Origin: Bifidobacterium breve
GTDB lineage: Bacteria; Actinomycetota; Thermoleophilia; Solirubrobacterales; Solirubrobacteraceae
Reading direction: 5' to 3'
Assembly: GCA_945881845.1 (NCBI GenBank)
Contig: CAMCVN010000008.1
Coordinates: 1-64,000 of the forward strand
Length of the DNA: 64,000 nucleotides
In this document: positions 37,597 to 46,555 of the stretch, piece after piece
Layout: the number at the start of each line of letters is the position of its first letter
How positions within the stretch are numbered: position 1 is the stretch's first letter
Made by a program: the position numbers and the translations under genes
The notes under the pieces: generated by a model
What the model saw: the letters and a program-made list of their open reading frames with translations, nothing else
Database searches by the model: none
What the model was told of the DNA's origin: nothing

Positions 37597-37801
37597 GCTC
37601 CCGGAGGCCACCGATCAGCTCGTCATCGACGAGGATCTGGGGAAAGGTCATCATCCCCGTCTTCTCGTTGAGCGCGACGCGCCCCTCGGCATCCATTTCG
37701 AGATTGATCTCCTCAAACGGAATCTCACGCGCGTTAAGCAACGCTTTCGCCTGGGTGCAGAGTGGGCAGCGATCTGATGAATACATCACGACGTTCGGCA
37801 T
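37547..37801 (-). CDS. Glutaredoxin-like protein
   Basis: An 84-residue thioredoxin-fold protein. MPNVVMYSSDRCPLCTQAKA places the active site CPLC at residues 12-15, and MTFPQILVDDELIGG holds the cis-Pro and the C-terminal Gly pair. It fits the mycoredoxin/NrdH-like glutaredoxins of actinobacteria; which thiol reduces it is unknown. The frame is open upstream to 38221, but the ATG at 37801 has a -10 hexamer at the right distance. Its 3' end overlaps mutM by 50 bases. Confidence 0.88.
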   Translation of the reverse strand: MPNVVMYSSDRCPLCTQAKALLNAREIPFEEINLEMDAEGRVALNEKTGMMTFPQILVDDELIGGLRELMTADQSGKLQQLLVA

Positions 37802-37808
37802 GCCTATG

Positions 37809-37814
37809 AATGTA
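37809..37814 (-). promoter_or_regulatory. -10 hexamer TACATT, leaderless start of glutaredoxin
   Basis: On the reverse strand TACATT is followed by seven bases and the ATG at 37801. No Shine-Dalgarno. The gap to the divergent recO is only 36 bases. Confidence 0.45.
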
Positions 37815-37837
37815 GCGATGCCGGCCGTGGCGCTCTG

Positions 37838-38554
37838 ATGGCTGGCCCCGTCAAGACGGAGGCCGTCGTGCTGCGCTCGATGCGCTACGGCGAGGCCGAT
37901 CGGATTCTGCACGTGTATACGCCGATGCGCGGCAAGATCAGCGCGATTGCAAAGGGCGTGAGGCGGTCCAAGAGCCGCTTTGGCGGCCGGCTCGAACCGT
38001 TCTTCCGGCTCAACCTTGAGCTCCACGAGGGACGTAGCGACCTGATGACCGTCACCGGAGCGGAAACGGTCAGCGCCTACGCGAAGCTGCGCGCCGATGA
38101 GGGAGCGCTGAACAGCGCCGCTCGGGCCTGCGACTCGCTCGGGCGTGTTTTCGACTCGGGGGAGCCGCACCCTGAGGTGTTCAACCTGCTCTGCAGCGCC
38201 TTGAGCTTGCTCGACGAGCATCCCGAGAGGGCGACAGATGAGTTTCAGGTTGCTTTCCGCCTGAAGTTGCTGCTCGCGGCAGGTTTCGCGCCGCAGCTCG
38301 CAGCCTGCGCTAGCTGCGGCGAGAGCGGCGAGCTGGTCGGCTTCTCACCGGCGGCCGGCGGCGTTATCTGCGCCTCCTGCGAAGCCGGTTCATTCGAGCT
38401 CGACGCTGAAACGCACCGCTTCCTGACCGACGCGCTCGGACGGCCGCTGGCAGAAACCCCAAGCGCTGATCCGCGCGTGATCGCGCTTGCCGACCGCGCG
38501 ATCAGCGAGACCGCAGCCCATCACGGCCAAGTGCGCCTGAAGGCGATCGCTTGA
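37838..38554 (+). CDS. recO: DNA repair protein RecO
   Basis: 238 residues: an N-terminal OB-fold (VKTEAVVLRSMRYGEADRIL shortened), a helical middle and a zinc site formed by CASCGESG and CASCEAG. RecO helps RecR load RecA on SSB-coated DNA. ATG start, divergent from the glutaredoxin gene. dgt follows after 34 bases; recO-dgt-dnaG is a common order. Confidence 0.94.
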   Translation: MAGPVKTEAVVLRSMRYGEADRILHVYTPMRGKISAIAKGVRRSKSRFGGRLEPFFRLNLELHEGRSDLMTVTGAETVSAYAKLRADEGALNSAARACDSLGRVFDSGEPHPEVFNLLCSALSLLDEHPERATDEFQVAFRLKLLLAAGFAPQLAACASCGESGELVGFSPAAGGVICASCEAGSFELDAETHRFLTDALGRPLAETPSADPRVIALADRAISETAAHHGQVRLKAIA

Positions 38555-38588
38555 ATTCTCTGGCAGCAACCCGCGTTGGGCTGCGAGA

Positions 38589-39638
38589 ATGAGCGAGATG
38601 GATCCACACGCCAACCCCGGTCCCGTTGCCGCAGAGTTCGCAGAGCGCCAGCAGGCGCTTGAGCAGCAGCTGCTCTCGCCGCTTGCCGCCCGGTCATGGC
38701 CGGCGCACCGGGTCGTTGACGAATCTGACTGTGGGCTGCGGTCACCGCTTCAGCGCGATCGTGACCGGATCGTTCACTGCAAAGCTTTCCGCCGCCTCAA
38801 GCACAAGACGCAGGTCTTCGTCTCGCCTGAAGGCGATCACTACCGCACACGTCTGACTCACACGATCGAGGTGACTCAGATTGCTCGCACAGTCGCCCGC
38901 GCGCTGCGGCTCAACGAAGACCTGACTGAGGCGATCGGGCTCGGCCACGACCTCGGCCACCCGCCGTTCGGCCATATCGGCGAGGCCGTGCTTGACAAGT
39001 GCCTGAAGGAGCGCTTTGACGGCGGATTTCGCCACTACGAGCAGTCGCTCCGCGTTGTCGACGTGTTGGAACGCGACGGGGCGGGGCTCAATCTGACAGA
39101 GGACGTCCGCGACGGCATCGCCTGCCATTCGGGCCGTGCGCCGGCGCCGCGCACGCTGGAAGGCGCGATCGTCCGGTTGGTCGATCGAATCGCCTACATC
39201 AACCACGACATCGACGACGCCACGCGAGCAGGCGTTGTCTCTGAGGCCGATCTGCCGCTCGGGCCAATCAATGCTCTCGGCCAGAGTGGGTCGGCGCGGA
39301 TCGATTATCTTGTCCACGACCTCGTCGAGCACTCGCAGGCCGCTGGCGCAATCGTCCAGGGCGAAGCGGCGGGCGCAGCGATGGACGAGCTGCGGACCTG
39401 GATGTTCGAGAACGTTTATCTCGGCGCGAGCGCACGCGCCGAACACAGTCGAATTGAGCGTGTAATCACAACGCTTTTCAACCATTACGCGAATGATCCA
39501 GACCGAATCCCTGACGCCGGCGGTGCCCCAGGAGCAAGCCTTGACCGCCGAGTGACCGATTATCTCGCCGGGATGACAGATCGTTACTGCATCCGCGTCT
39601 TTGAACAGTTGACCGTGCCGGAGTCGTTCGCCGCGTAG
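38589..39638 (+). CDS. dgt: Deoxyguanosinetriphosphate triphosphohydrolase-like protein
   Basis: A 349-residue HD-domain protein. The metal motif is split as usual: YRTRLTHTIEV and GHDLGHPPFGH, followed by CHSGRAP and INHDIDDA. Hydrolyses dNTPs to nucleoside plus triphosphate. The family regularly precedes dnaG, as here. Its TAG stop is the first half of the TAGGCT hexamer proposed as the dnaG -10. Confidence 0.93.
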   Translation: MSEMDPHANPGPVAAEFAERQQALEQQLLSPLAARSWPAHRVVDESDCGLRSPLQRDRDRIVHCKAFRRLKHKTQVFVSPEGDHYRTRLTHTIEVTQIARTVARALRLNEDLTEAIGLGHDLGHPPFGHIGEAVLDKCLKERFDGGFRHYEQSLRVVDVLERDGAGLNLTEDVRDGIACHSGRAPAPRTLEGAIVRLVDRIAYINHDIDDATRAGVVSEADLPLGPINALGQSGSARIDYLVHDLVEHSQAAGAIVQGEAAGAAMDELRTWMFENVYLGASARAEHSRIERVITTLFNHYANDPDRIPDAGGAPGASLDRRVTDYLAGMTDRYCIRVFEQLTVPESFAA

Positions 39639-39641
39639 GCT
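39636..39641 (+). promoter_or_regulatory. -10 hexamer TAGGCT, leaderless start of dnaG
   Basis: TAGGCT is followed by seven bases and the dnaG ATG at 39649. Its first three bases are the dgt stop codon, so the promoter is embedded in the end of that gene. No Shine-Dalgarno. Confidence 0.45.
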
Positions 39642-39648
39642 GCAACCG

Positions 39649-41460
39649 ATGGCGCTCTATACCGACGATTCAATCGAGCGCCTGCGCCAGACCGTTGACA
39701 TGGCGGAACTCGTCGGCGCGAAGACGGAGCTGAAGCGTTCCGGCCAGCAGCTAATGGGAATCTGCCCGTTCCATGATGAGCGCAGCCCGTCGTTTAGCGT
39801 CGATCCAGTTCAGAAGGTCTTTCACTGTTTCGGCTGCGGCGAGGGGGGAGACCTCTTCAAGTTCGTCCAACTGACTGAGGGGCTGAACTTCCGAGAGGCC
39901 GTCGATTCACTCTCGGACCGCTATGGCGTGACGATGGAGCTAACCGAGGAGGATCCGCAGGCTGCGCAACGCCGCGAAAAGCGCGATCGCCTGTTGGAAC
40001 TGCTGGAGCGCACCGCCGCCTTCTACGTCCGCAACCTTTGGGAGTCGCCGGAGGCTGAGGAGTCACGGCAGTATCTCGCCAGCCGCGGGCTCGACGAGGC
40101 GCTGCTGCGCGAGTTCCGCGTCGGCTACGCCCCGAGCGCCTGGGACAAAGTGCTGGTCGCTTCACGCCAGAGCGGCTACAGCGAAGCCGAGCTTTGGGAC
40201 GCCGGACTGACAGCGAAGAATCAGAAGGGGAACGTTTACGACCGCTTCCGTCGCCGAATCACCTTTCCGCTCTGCGACCCCCGTGGCCGCGTTCTCGGCT
40301 TCGGCGCACGCGCGGTCGGAGCGGACCAGCAGCCCAAGTATCTGAACAGCTCCGAGAACGTCGTCTTCCATAAGGGCCGCCAGGTCTACGCCGCCGATCT
40401 GGCCCGCGCCGCGGCCGCGAAGAGCGGCGAGGTGATCCTCTGCGAGGGGTACACCGACGTGATTGCGCTTCATCAGGCCGGCCTGCGCAACACAGTCGGG
40501 CTGATGGGTACGGCTTTGACTGAGGATCAGGTTTCCGAGCTGGCGCGGATGGCCCCGGTAGTAGCGCTTGCCCTAGATGCCGACAGCGCGGGTCAGGAAG
40601 CGATGATCCGCGCAGCGAAAGTCGCCGAAGGCCGCAAGCTTGAGCTGCGCGTTGTGCCGCTCCCGGCCGGTAACGACCCAGCAGACATCGTTCAGCAGGA
40701 AGGGCGCGAGGCGATCACAAAGCTCGTCGCCGGTTCTGTGCCGTTCGTCCGTTTCCGCGTTGACCGCGCGCTGCTTCTCGCAGATCTCGCCACAGCGGAA
40801 GGAAAGGATCGAGCCGTCAGTGAGCTTGCTCCGATAATCACGCCACTGCCTGCAAGCGCGATGCGCGACGAGCTAACCGAGCTGGCCGCTGCCGCACTCG
40901 GCGTGAGCGGCGCGAAGCTGACCGAATGGTTGGCTCGAGCACGCCCCATACCGGCACCAGCGGCAGCCGTTCACACCATCTCTGACTCAGACGGCGAGTC
41001 CCAGCCGCAGCGCCCGCCGACGACCGTGATCGACCCGGGCGCGAGGGTTGAGCGGGCGTTTCTCGTCCAATGCCTCGCCGATCCGGGCATCGGCAGAGAG
41101 GTCCTTTCGGAGATAGAACTTGAGGCGACGTTCGTCAGCCCGGTCTTCCTGCGCGCCGCGCAGCTGATTCTCGCTGCACCGGCCGGCGGAGAGATTCATG
41201 CACCTGCCGACGATGAAGAGCTGGGCCGTACTCTTGCCGAGCTTCAGGTCCGCGCGGTGCAGAACGCGAGCTCGCGCGCGGCGCTCAGCGCTGAGCGGCT
41301 GCGGCTTGAGGCAGCGCGGACGGAACGCGAGATCACCCTCGCTCAGCAGAATGACCCAGCAAAGCTCGTTGAACTCGTAGAGCGTCGCGAGAGGTTGCGC
41401 GATCAGATTGAACGCGAGGTTGAAGAGAGCCTCGAGCAGACGCGCGAACCGCAGAGTTAG
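39649..41460 (+). CDS. dnaG: DNA primase DnaG
   Basis: A 603-residue primase. The zinc domain is CPFH...HCFGC (Cys39, His42, Cys60, Cys63); the TOPRIM core has ILCEGYTDV and ALDADSAGQEA, and the C-terminal helicase-binding region (about 440-603) is helical and coiled-coil-like. Synthesises RNA primers at the fork. The C-terminus ends four bases from a convergent secreted protein. Confidence 0.97.
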   Translation: MALYTDDSIERLRQTVDMAELVGAKTELKRSGQQLMGICPFHDERSPSFSVDPVQKVFHCFGCGEGGDLFKFVQLTEGLNFREAVDSLSDRYGVTMELTEEDPQAAQRREKRDRLLELLERTAAFYVRNLWESPEAEESRQYLASRGLDEALLREFRVGYAPSAWDKVLVASRQSGYSEAELWDAGLTAKNQKGNVYDRFRRRITFPLCDPRGRVLGFGARAVGADQQPKYLNSSENVVFHKGRQVYAADLARAAAAKSGEVILCEGYTDVIALHQAGLRNTVGLMGTALTEDQVSELARMAPVVALALDADSAGQEAMIRAAKVAEGRKLELRVVPLPAGNDPADIVQQEGREAITKLVAGSVPFVRFRVDRALLLADLATAEGKDRAVSELAPIITPLPASAMRDELTELAAAALGVSGAKLTEWLARARPIPAPAAAVHTISDSDGESQPQRPPTTVIDPGARVERAFLVQCLADPGIGREVLSEIELEATFVSPVFLRAAQLILAAPAGGEIHAPADDEELGRTLAELQVRAVQNASSRAALSAERLRLEAARTEREITLAQQNDPAKLVELVERRERLRDQIEREVEESLEQTREPQS

Positions 41461-41463
41461 CGC

Positions 41464-41940
41464 TTAGCGAGGGCCGCGGCGCACTGCGATGGTCACTTCG
41501 CGCTCACACTCTTCGAGCCGTTCCCCAGTTTCGGAGTCGGTGCTGTTACCGAGCAGGCGAATGCGTGCTGAACCGCGCCCGTTGGAGCCGAGCGTTCCTC
41601 TGATGTGAACTGCAGCGAGGCGGCCGGTGCTGACTGCCGCGAGGTCGATTACGAATCTGTTGCGACTGAGCGTGTCACGAACAGGTGAGTTACGGATCGT
41701 GAACGCGACTGGGTTGACCCTGCCGTCGGAGCTGTCGGTGCAGGCGAGCACGACCTGAAGTGTCTTGATCCAAACCTTGCCTCCGCTCGTTCTGAGCTGC
41801 AAGGTCTCAAACGGAATCCCAACGAAACTGTGGACGCCAGGCGTGCCGTGCGTCCCAACCCAGTCAACCGACCGAGCAGAGGCGGACGCCGGCACGACGA
41901 GAAGACCGACAACCGCTAGCGCGAGTAGTGAACGCTTCAT
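41464..41940 (-). CDS. Secreted protein of unknown function
   Basis: 158 residues with a clear Sec signal (MKRSLLALAVVGLLVVPASA), cleavage predicted after ASASA. The mature part is beta-rich with two Cys (VLACTD and LEECERE) that could form a disulfide, and contains GRLAAVHIRGTLG and RGSARIRLLG. No family recognised. ATG 41940 is preferred over an upstream in-frame start because a TACCTT hexamer ends six bases before it. Confidence 0.7.
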   Translation of the reverse strand: MKRSLLALAVVGLLVVPASASARSVDWVGTHGTPGVHSFVGIPFETLQLRTSGGKVWIKTLQVVLACTDSSDGRVNPVAFTIRNSPVRDTLSRNRFVIDLAAVSTGRLAAVHIRGTLGSNGRGSARIRLLGNSTDSETGERLEECEREVTIAVRRGPR

Positions 41941-41946
41941 AGTTAA

Positions 41947-41952
41947 AAGGTA
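41947..41952 (-). promoter_or_regulatory. -10 hexamer TACCTT, leaderless start of secreted protein
   Basis: On the reverse strand TACCTT is followed by six bases and the ATG at 41940. No Shine-Dalgarno. Confidence 0.45.
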
Positions 41953-41995
41953 CACCTACTCTTGACTACGCGCGCCGCTTCGGCATGCGCGACCG

Positions 41996-43291
41996 CTAGC
42001 CGCTCTCTCGCGCCTTCGCCCAGAGTGCTGCAGGCAGATCAATCAGCTTGTCCGGCAGGGCCGCAGATGGAGAGACGCCGGGGTGATGGTTGGCGATCCT
42101 TACCCTGAGCGCCCGCGGGCGGATTCGAAAGCGGATCGGCGCGTCGAGCATTGTCGCCTCGCCATCGATGCCGGCGGCGACGGGCTCGGGTGCGTCCAGC
42201 TCAATCTCCGGCGTCGTCCACTCGCGCCATGGCCGGCGCAACAGGCCATCGGCGGGGCCCGGCGTTGCTGTTTCAAAGACCGTCACTCCGAGCAGGCCGT
42301 CCTCGATCGATGGGCGAGTTCCCGAAGAGAGCAGGCGGCCAACGCGGTAGCGGTTGTTGGAGATCAAGATCGCAACCGCATCCTCGTTGGCCCCTGCCGA
42401 GAAACCAGCCCAGTCAAGTTCCAGCCCGCTGCCATTCGGCCCGGCCACCTCGGGGGCCATGTCAAGCAGAGTGCGAACCTTCGCGCCGCGGTAGTCCTCT
42501 CGCTGCACGGCCTCAGCGTAGAGGCCGAGCGACACGTTATTGACGAATACATGGCCGTTGACCTCGCCTAGGTCGACGCGCTTCTCGCCGCCGTTCGTGA
42601 ACGCGTCCAGCGAGCCGACAAGATCGTCTCGGTCAACGCCCAGATCAAGTGCAAAGTGGTTGCGCGTTCCGGCTGGGATGCAAGCGAAAGGCAGATCATG
42701 TTCGGCGGCGAGCCCGGCGACGATAGCTTGCGTGCCATCGCCACCAGCTGCCGCAAGCGCATCGGCGCCAGCGTCGATCTCGGCCAGCACGAGCTGCTTC
42801 AAGTCGTCGTCGCGTCGCAGCTCAATCGGCTTGATTCCACGCGCCTGAGCCTCCCCGGCGAGTCCCGCCGCCAGTGCCTTCCCGTCGCCAGACTTGGGGT
42901 TCCAGAACATCACTGCGGCGCGGGGCGACGACGCCGGCTTGAGCGACGCGCTGGTCCCGAAGGCGGCTCGGGCGAGCCAGATGCCACTTCCCCAAAGCAC
43001 GATCGTCGCTAGGTCGGCGATCAGTTCGAGCCTGCCCACCAGGAGATAGAGAGAGGCCGCGGCGAGGACCAACGCGGCGCCAAGCTCCAGCCATCGACGG
43101 ACGGCGCGCTGAATCACGGCGTCGAGCGCGAGTAGCGCCGCAAGCACCAGCAGCGCGGCCGCTGCCAAGTGTGCCGGAAAGCCCCAGACAGTTGCCAGGA
43201 TCGCGGTGACTAGTCCAAGAGCCAACAGCGTTAACGCTGCAATCGCTTTGATCCGTGCACCGCGACTGCTGTGGAGTTTGAAATCCGCCAT
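41996..43291 (-). CDS. Diacylglycerol kinase-family lipid kinase with membrane N-domain
   Basis: 431 residues. Four hydrophobic segments (about 15-110) precede a DAGK catalytic domain: FWNPKSGDGKA, AAGGDGTQAIVAG and CIPAGTRNHFALDLG, with the C-terminal beta domain holding IDGEATMLDAPI. It should phosphorylate a lipid such as diacylglycerol or a related glycolipid; the fused membrane part is unusual next to YegS-type enzymes. On the reverse strand TACCCT ends eight bases before the ATG, close to leaderless. Confidence 0.88.
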   Translation of the reverse strand: MADFKLHSSRGARIKAIAALTLLALGLVTAILATVWGFPAHLAAAALLVLAALLALDAVIQRAVRRWLELGAALVLAAASLYLLVGRLELIADLATIVLWGSGIWLARAAFGTSASLKPASSPRAAVMFWNPKSGDGKALAAGLAGEAQARGIKPIELRRDDDLKQLVLAEIDAGADALAAAGGDGTQAIVAGLAAEHDLPFACIPAGTRNHFALDLGVDRDDLVGSLDAFTNGGEKRVDLGEVNGHVFVNNVSLGLYAEAVQREDYRGAKVRTLLDMAPEVAGPNGSGLELDWAGFSAGANEDAVAILISNNRYRVGRLLSSGTRPSIEDGLLGVTVFETATPGPADGLLRRPWREWTTPEIELDAPEPVAAGIDGEATMLDAPIRFRIRPRALRVRIANHHPGVSPSAALPDKLIDLPAALWAKARESG

Positions 43292-43319
43292 CGACTCTAA
43301 GGGTAAGGCGTGAGAGCAG

Positions 43320-43391
43320 CTCCGGGGGTGGGACTCGAACCCACAACCTAACGATTAACAGTCGTTCGCTCTGCCATTGAGCTACCCCGGA
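43320..43391 (-). tRNA. tRNA-Asn (GUU)
   Basis: On the reverse strand the 72-base cloverleaf starts TCCGGGG and closes with CCCCGGA plus a G discriminator. D-stem GCTC/GAGC, anticodon stem AACGA/TCGTT with loop CTGTTAA (anticodon GTT) and T-arm GTGGG-TTCGAGT-CCCAC are all intact. CCA is not encoded. It is the only tRNA found. Confidence 0.96.
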
Positions 43392-43461
43392 TTGCGCTTG
43401 TCGCTTGGCGACGCAGCGAGCTGCATGGTACGACACCGCCGCAGCGCGGCGCGGATTCGCT

Positions 43462-44646
43462 TTAACTTGCGGCGAGCTTCTCGAGCAGCTCGGTCGCTCG
43501 GGCGCCTGCATCATGCGCCTGATATGAAGCTTGAAATTCTCGTGCCTTGGAACGCAGGGAAGGCTCAAACAGCGCGCGTTCCGTAGCGCCACGGATTGCC
43601 CGGGGCGATGCAAAGCGTGGGGCCACGCGGACCCCCGCTCCAGCCCAGGCGACGCGCGCTGCGTTCTCGGATTGGTCGCCTCCTGCCGGGATTACAACCG
43701 GTACCGCGCCACTCGCCAAAACGCGCGCAAGCGTGCCATGGCCGCCGTGGTTGATCACTACGTCGCAGTCGCTCATCGTCTGCGCGTAGCTAATCCACTC
43801 AACCAGCGTGACATTGGCGGGTAGCTCTATCGGCTCGCGTAGCGGTCGCCGGTTCCACGTCGCGAGCACGCGGACTCCGTCGAGCTCCCCGAGTCCGCGG
43901 ATGCTTGCCCGCAGCAACTTGTGCTCAGGGTCTTGGGCTGTTGACGGAGCGACGAGCACGAGGGGACCATCGCCGGCCGGGATCGCGATCGGCTCGGTTG
44001 GCGGCTCCCAGATAAGCGGGCCGATGATTTCGGTCGCCCGCTCGGCGGGGCGCGGGTATTCGAGCGCGGGGAAGCTGGCGACCATCGTGAGCTGTCTGGA
44101 GAGCCCGCTGTGGAGATGCTCAACGGCTGGGAGCCCGAGGCGGCGACGGGTTTCGTTCAACTCCGCGCGGCCGGTCTCAAGCCCGCGGTTCGTCGCTGGT
44201 CGCAGAGCGCCCCAGAAGCGTCGGCCGAACGCGCTCCTCGGCGGCAGTGCGCCGACCGAGTAGGGCGGCGCACCCGGGGCGGTCCGGGGATCAACGTGGG
44301 GAACGAGCGTTGCGACCTTCACTCCAGCTCGTTCAGCGGCAAGTGCAGGGGCGAGCGTGAGGACGTCGTGGACGACGACATCCGGCGCGCACTGCTCTAC
44401 CAGCGGCTGCGTCTCCTCTGTCGCCTTCAACACAGCCTGGTAGGGCTTCAGCGGTGCCTCGCGGGTCGGAAAGACGGGGTACTCCGGCGCGGGCGCAAAG
44501 GCCAGGCCTTCTCCGCGCACGACCTCTTCCCAGTGCTTTGCAGTCTGCAGCGTCACATCGTGGCCGCCCGCCCGCAGCGCGCGGCCGAGCGCGATCATCG
44601 GGAAGGCGTGGCCCGGGTCGCCGAAGGCGCCGAGCAGCAGTCGCAT
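43462..44646 (-). CDS. Glycosyltransferase, GT1/MGT (macrolide-type) family
   Basis: A 394-residue GT-B enzyme: N-terminal GAFGDPGHAFPMIALGRAL, and the C-terminal donor site VVINHGGHGTLARVLASG with PAGGDQSENA. Such enzymes glycosylate small hydrophobic acceptors or lipids using UDP- or TDP-sugars; acceptor unknown. Starts six bases after the LLM gene, on the same strand, so likely co-transcribed. Confidence 0.9.
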   Translation of the reverse strand: MRLLLGAFGDPGHAFPMIALGRALRAGGHDVTLQTAKHWEEVVRGEGLAFAPAPEYPVFPTREAPLKPYQAVLKATEETQPLVEQCAPDVVVHDVLTLAPALAAERAGVKVATLVPHVDPRTAPGAPPYSVGALPPRSAFGRRFWGALRPATNRGLETGRAELNETRRRLGLPAVEHLHSGLSRQLTMVASFPALEYPRPAERATEIIGPLIWEPPTEPIAIPAGDGPLVLVAPSTAQDPEHKLLRASIRGLGELDGVRVLATWNRRPLREPIELPANVTLVEWISYAQTMSDCDVVINHGGHGTLARVLASGAVPVVIPAGGDQSENAARVAWAGAGVRVAPRFASPRAIRGATERALFEPSLRSKAREFQASYQAHDAGARATELLEKLAAS

Positions 44647-44652
44647 CCGGAC

Positions 44653-45696
44653 TCAGTCTGCCGCCAGCTCGGCGATCAGCCGTAGCTGCGTGATCCGCTC
44701 TTCGCGCGTGAAGGCGACCGGGCTTACGCCGAGCGTGCCAACGCCCGCGTCGCGGTAGGCGGCGATCCGTTCGCGCACGTGGTCGGCCGGGCCACAGATC
44801 GAGACCATGTCAATCAGCTCGTCCGGCAACGCCGCCATCGCTTCTTCCTTCTTGCCGTCGAGGTAGAGATCCTGGACCTCTTGGGCGGCGTCTTCGAAGC
44901 CGTAGCGACGAACAAGCTGGTTGTAGAAATTCTGCTCGCGTGAACCCATCCCGCCGACGTAGAGGCCGATAAACGGACGCATCAGGTTGCGGGCATCTTC
45001 CATGTTGTCGCTGACATACACCTGCACCGTCGGCGCGATGTCGATGTCGGCCAGAGTCTTTCCGTTGCCGGCGCGGTCGACGCCAATCTGAAGCTCGTCT
45101 CGCATAACAGAGACGTGCTCCGGGGAGAAGAGCGTCGGGATCACGCCGTCAGCGATCTCACCGGTGAGCTGCGTGTTCTTCGGCCCGATTGCGGCGATGT
45201 AGATCGGGATCTGCTCCTGCACGGTGCCGATAGTCAGCTTGAGCGCCTTGCCTGGGCCGTCAGGTAGCGGGAGTTCCATCGTCTCGCCTGTGTACTCAAC
45301 GCGTTCGCGCGCCAAGGCCATCCGCAGCACAGCAACGTAGTCGCGCGTGCGTGCGAGCTGCTTGCCGAAACGAACCCCGTGCCAGCCTTCACTGACCTGA
45401 GGGCCCGACGAGCCGATGCCAAGAATCATCCGGCCGTTCGAGATTTGGTCGAGGGTCGCCGCCGTCATCGCCGTCATCGCTGCCGAGCGGCCCGGCATCT
45501 GGAAGATCCCTGAACCGAGCCGGATCGTTGAGGTTTGGCCGGCGAGCCAACCGAGCACAGTCGCGGTGTCAGAGCCGTACGCCTCCGCGGCCCAGACCGA
45601 GTCGTAGCCGAGCCGCTCAGCCTCCTGAACGACTTCGAGCTGATCTTCGCTTGTCAGGCCCAGTCCCCAATAACCGATGTGCACGCCGAGCTTCAT
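44653..45696 (-). CDS. LLM-class F420-dependent oxidoreductase
   Basis: A 347-residue luciferase-like TIM barrel (MKLGVHIGYWGLG, GYDSVWAAEA, RLGSGIFQMPGR, ILGIGSSGPQVSEGWHG). The sequence resembles F420 users of actinobacteria, such as Fgd/MSMEG_2906-like enzymes, though F420 versus FMN cannot be settled by eye. AGGAGG eight to twelve bases before the ATG. Flanked by a glycosyltransferase and an SDR on the same strand. Confidence 0.86.
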   Translation of the reverse strand: MKLGVHIGYWGLGLTSEDQLEVVQEAERLGYDSVWAAEAYGSDTATVLGWLAGQTSTIRLGSGIFQMPGRSAAMTAMTAATLDQISNGRMILGIGSSGPQVSEGWHGVRFGKQLARTRDYVAVLRMALARERVEYTGETMELPLPDGPGKALKLTIGTVQEQIPIYIAAIGPKNTQLTGEIADGVIPTLFSPEHVSVMRDELQIGVDRAGNGKTLADIDIAPTVQVYVSDNMEDARNLMRPFIGLYVGGMGSREQNFYNQLVRRYGFEDAAQEVQDLYLDGKKEEAMAALPDELIDMVSICGPADHVRERIAAYRDAGVGTLGVSPVAFTREERITQLRLIAELAAD

Positions 45697-45708
45697 CTGA
45701 TCTTCCTC

Positions 45709-46446
45709 CTAGTTGATGCCGGGGATTGAAAGTCCGCCGGGCTGTTCGAAACGGATTTCGGGAACCATGCAGGCCGGGCTGACCTCAAGCAGGAAGCTCA
45801 CCGCCGCTGCGATGTCTTCAGGTCGCATCATCGTGTCCTTCGGAACGTACTCAGCGAAGGGGTCGGTCATCGGCGTGTCGACGAAGCCGGGGCAGAGCGC
45901 GGTGCTGCGGATTCCCGCCGGTCCGAGCTCCTTGTTCATCGCCTGAGTGAAACCGATCACGCCTGCTTTTGTCGCTGAGTAGATGCCAAGTAGTCCTTCT
46001 CCGCGGATGCCTGAAATTGAGGCCGTGTTGACAACCAAAGTGCCCTTATGCTCCTCAGCCGACTTGCGCAGCATCGGCATAGCTTCGCGGTAGAAGAGGA
46101 AGATCGCGCGCAGGTTGAGGTTGAGCTGAAGGTCGATCTTCTTCGTCGTGAAGTTGTCGGCCAGCTCTCCGAAGCCAACGCCTGCGTTGTTGACGAGCAC
46201 GTCGAGCCTGCCGAAGCGCTCCTCATGGCTCTTGACTACTCCGGCGATAGCTTCTTCGTCGCCTAGGTCTGCAGGGATAGAGAGAACGTCAAAGCCTTGA
46301 TCGGTCAGAGTCTTGGCGGCTGCTTCAAGCTTCTCCGGTCGGCGCGCGGCGACGGTCAGCCCGTAGCCTTGCTCGCCAAGCATCTGGGCGATCGCCAGCC
46401 CAATGCCGCTCGACGCTCCCGTAACGATTGCCGCTCGCTCTGCCAT
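45709..46446 (-). CDS. Short-chain dehydrogenase/reductase
   Basis: 245 residues, Rossmann NAD(P)-binding TGASSGIG, NNAGVG and the catalytic Ser-Tyr-Lys in STASISGIRGEG...YSATK. Substrate unknown. I start at ATG 46446 with GAGGAG upstream; an in-frame extension to 46620 lacks similarity and runs antisense into the divergent lipoprotein gene. Twelve bases separate it from the LLM gene, suggesting a small operon. Confidence 0.9.
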   Translation of the reverse strand: MAERAAIVTGASSGIGLAIAQMLGEQGYGLTVAARRPEKLEAAAKTLTDQGFDVLSIPADLGDEEAIAGVVKSHEERFGRLDVLVNNAGVGFGELADNFTTKKIDLQLNLNLRAIFLFYREAMPMLRKSAEEHKGTLVVNTASISGIRGEGLLGIYSATKAGVIGFTQAMNKELGPAGIRSTALCPGFVDTPMTDPFAEYVPKDTMMRPEDIAAAVSFLLEVSPACMVPEIRFEQPGGLSIPGIN

Positions 46447-46543
46447 TTGGTTCTCCTCAGTTGATGGCTCGATGCCGTTAGTGCGTATTCGATCACATCG
46501 GCTGTTCTGGGCGGTGACTGGCTCGCCTCGCGGCCGCCGCCCA

Positions 46544-46549
46544 TAGAAT
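46544..46549 (+). promoter_or_regulatory. -10 hexamer TAGAAT, leaderless start of thioredoxin-like lipoprotein
   Basis: TAGAAT is followed by six bases and the ATG at 46556; no Shine-Dalgarno. The spacing is the same as at the binding lipoprotein (14293). Confidence 0.5.
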
Positions 46550-46555
46550 GGTGCG

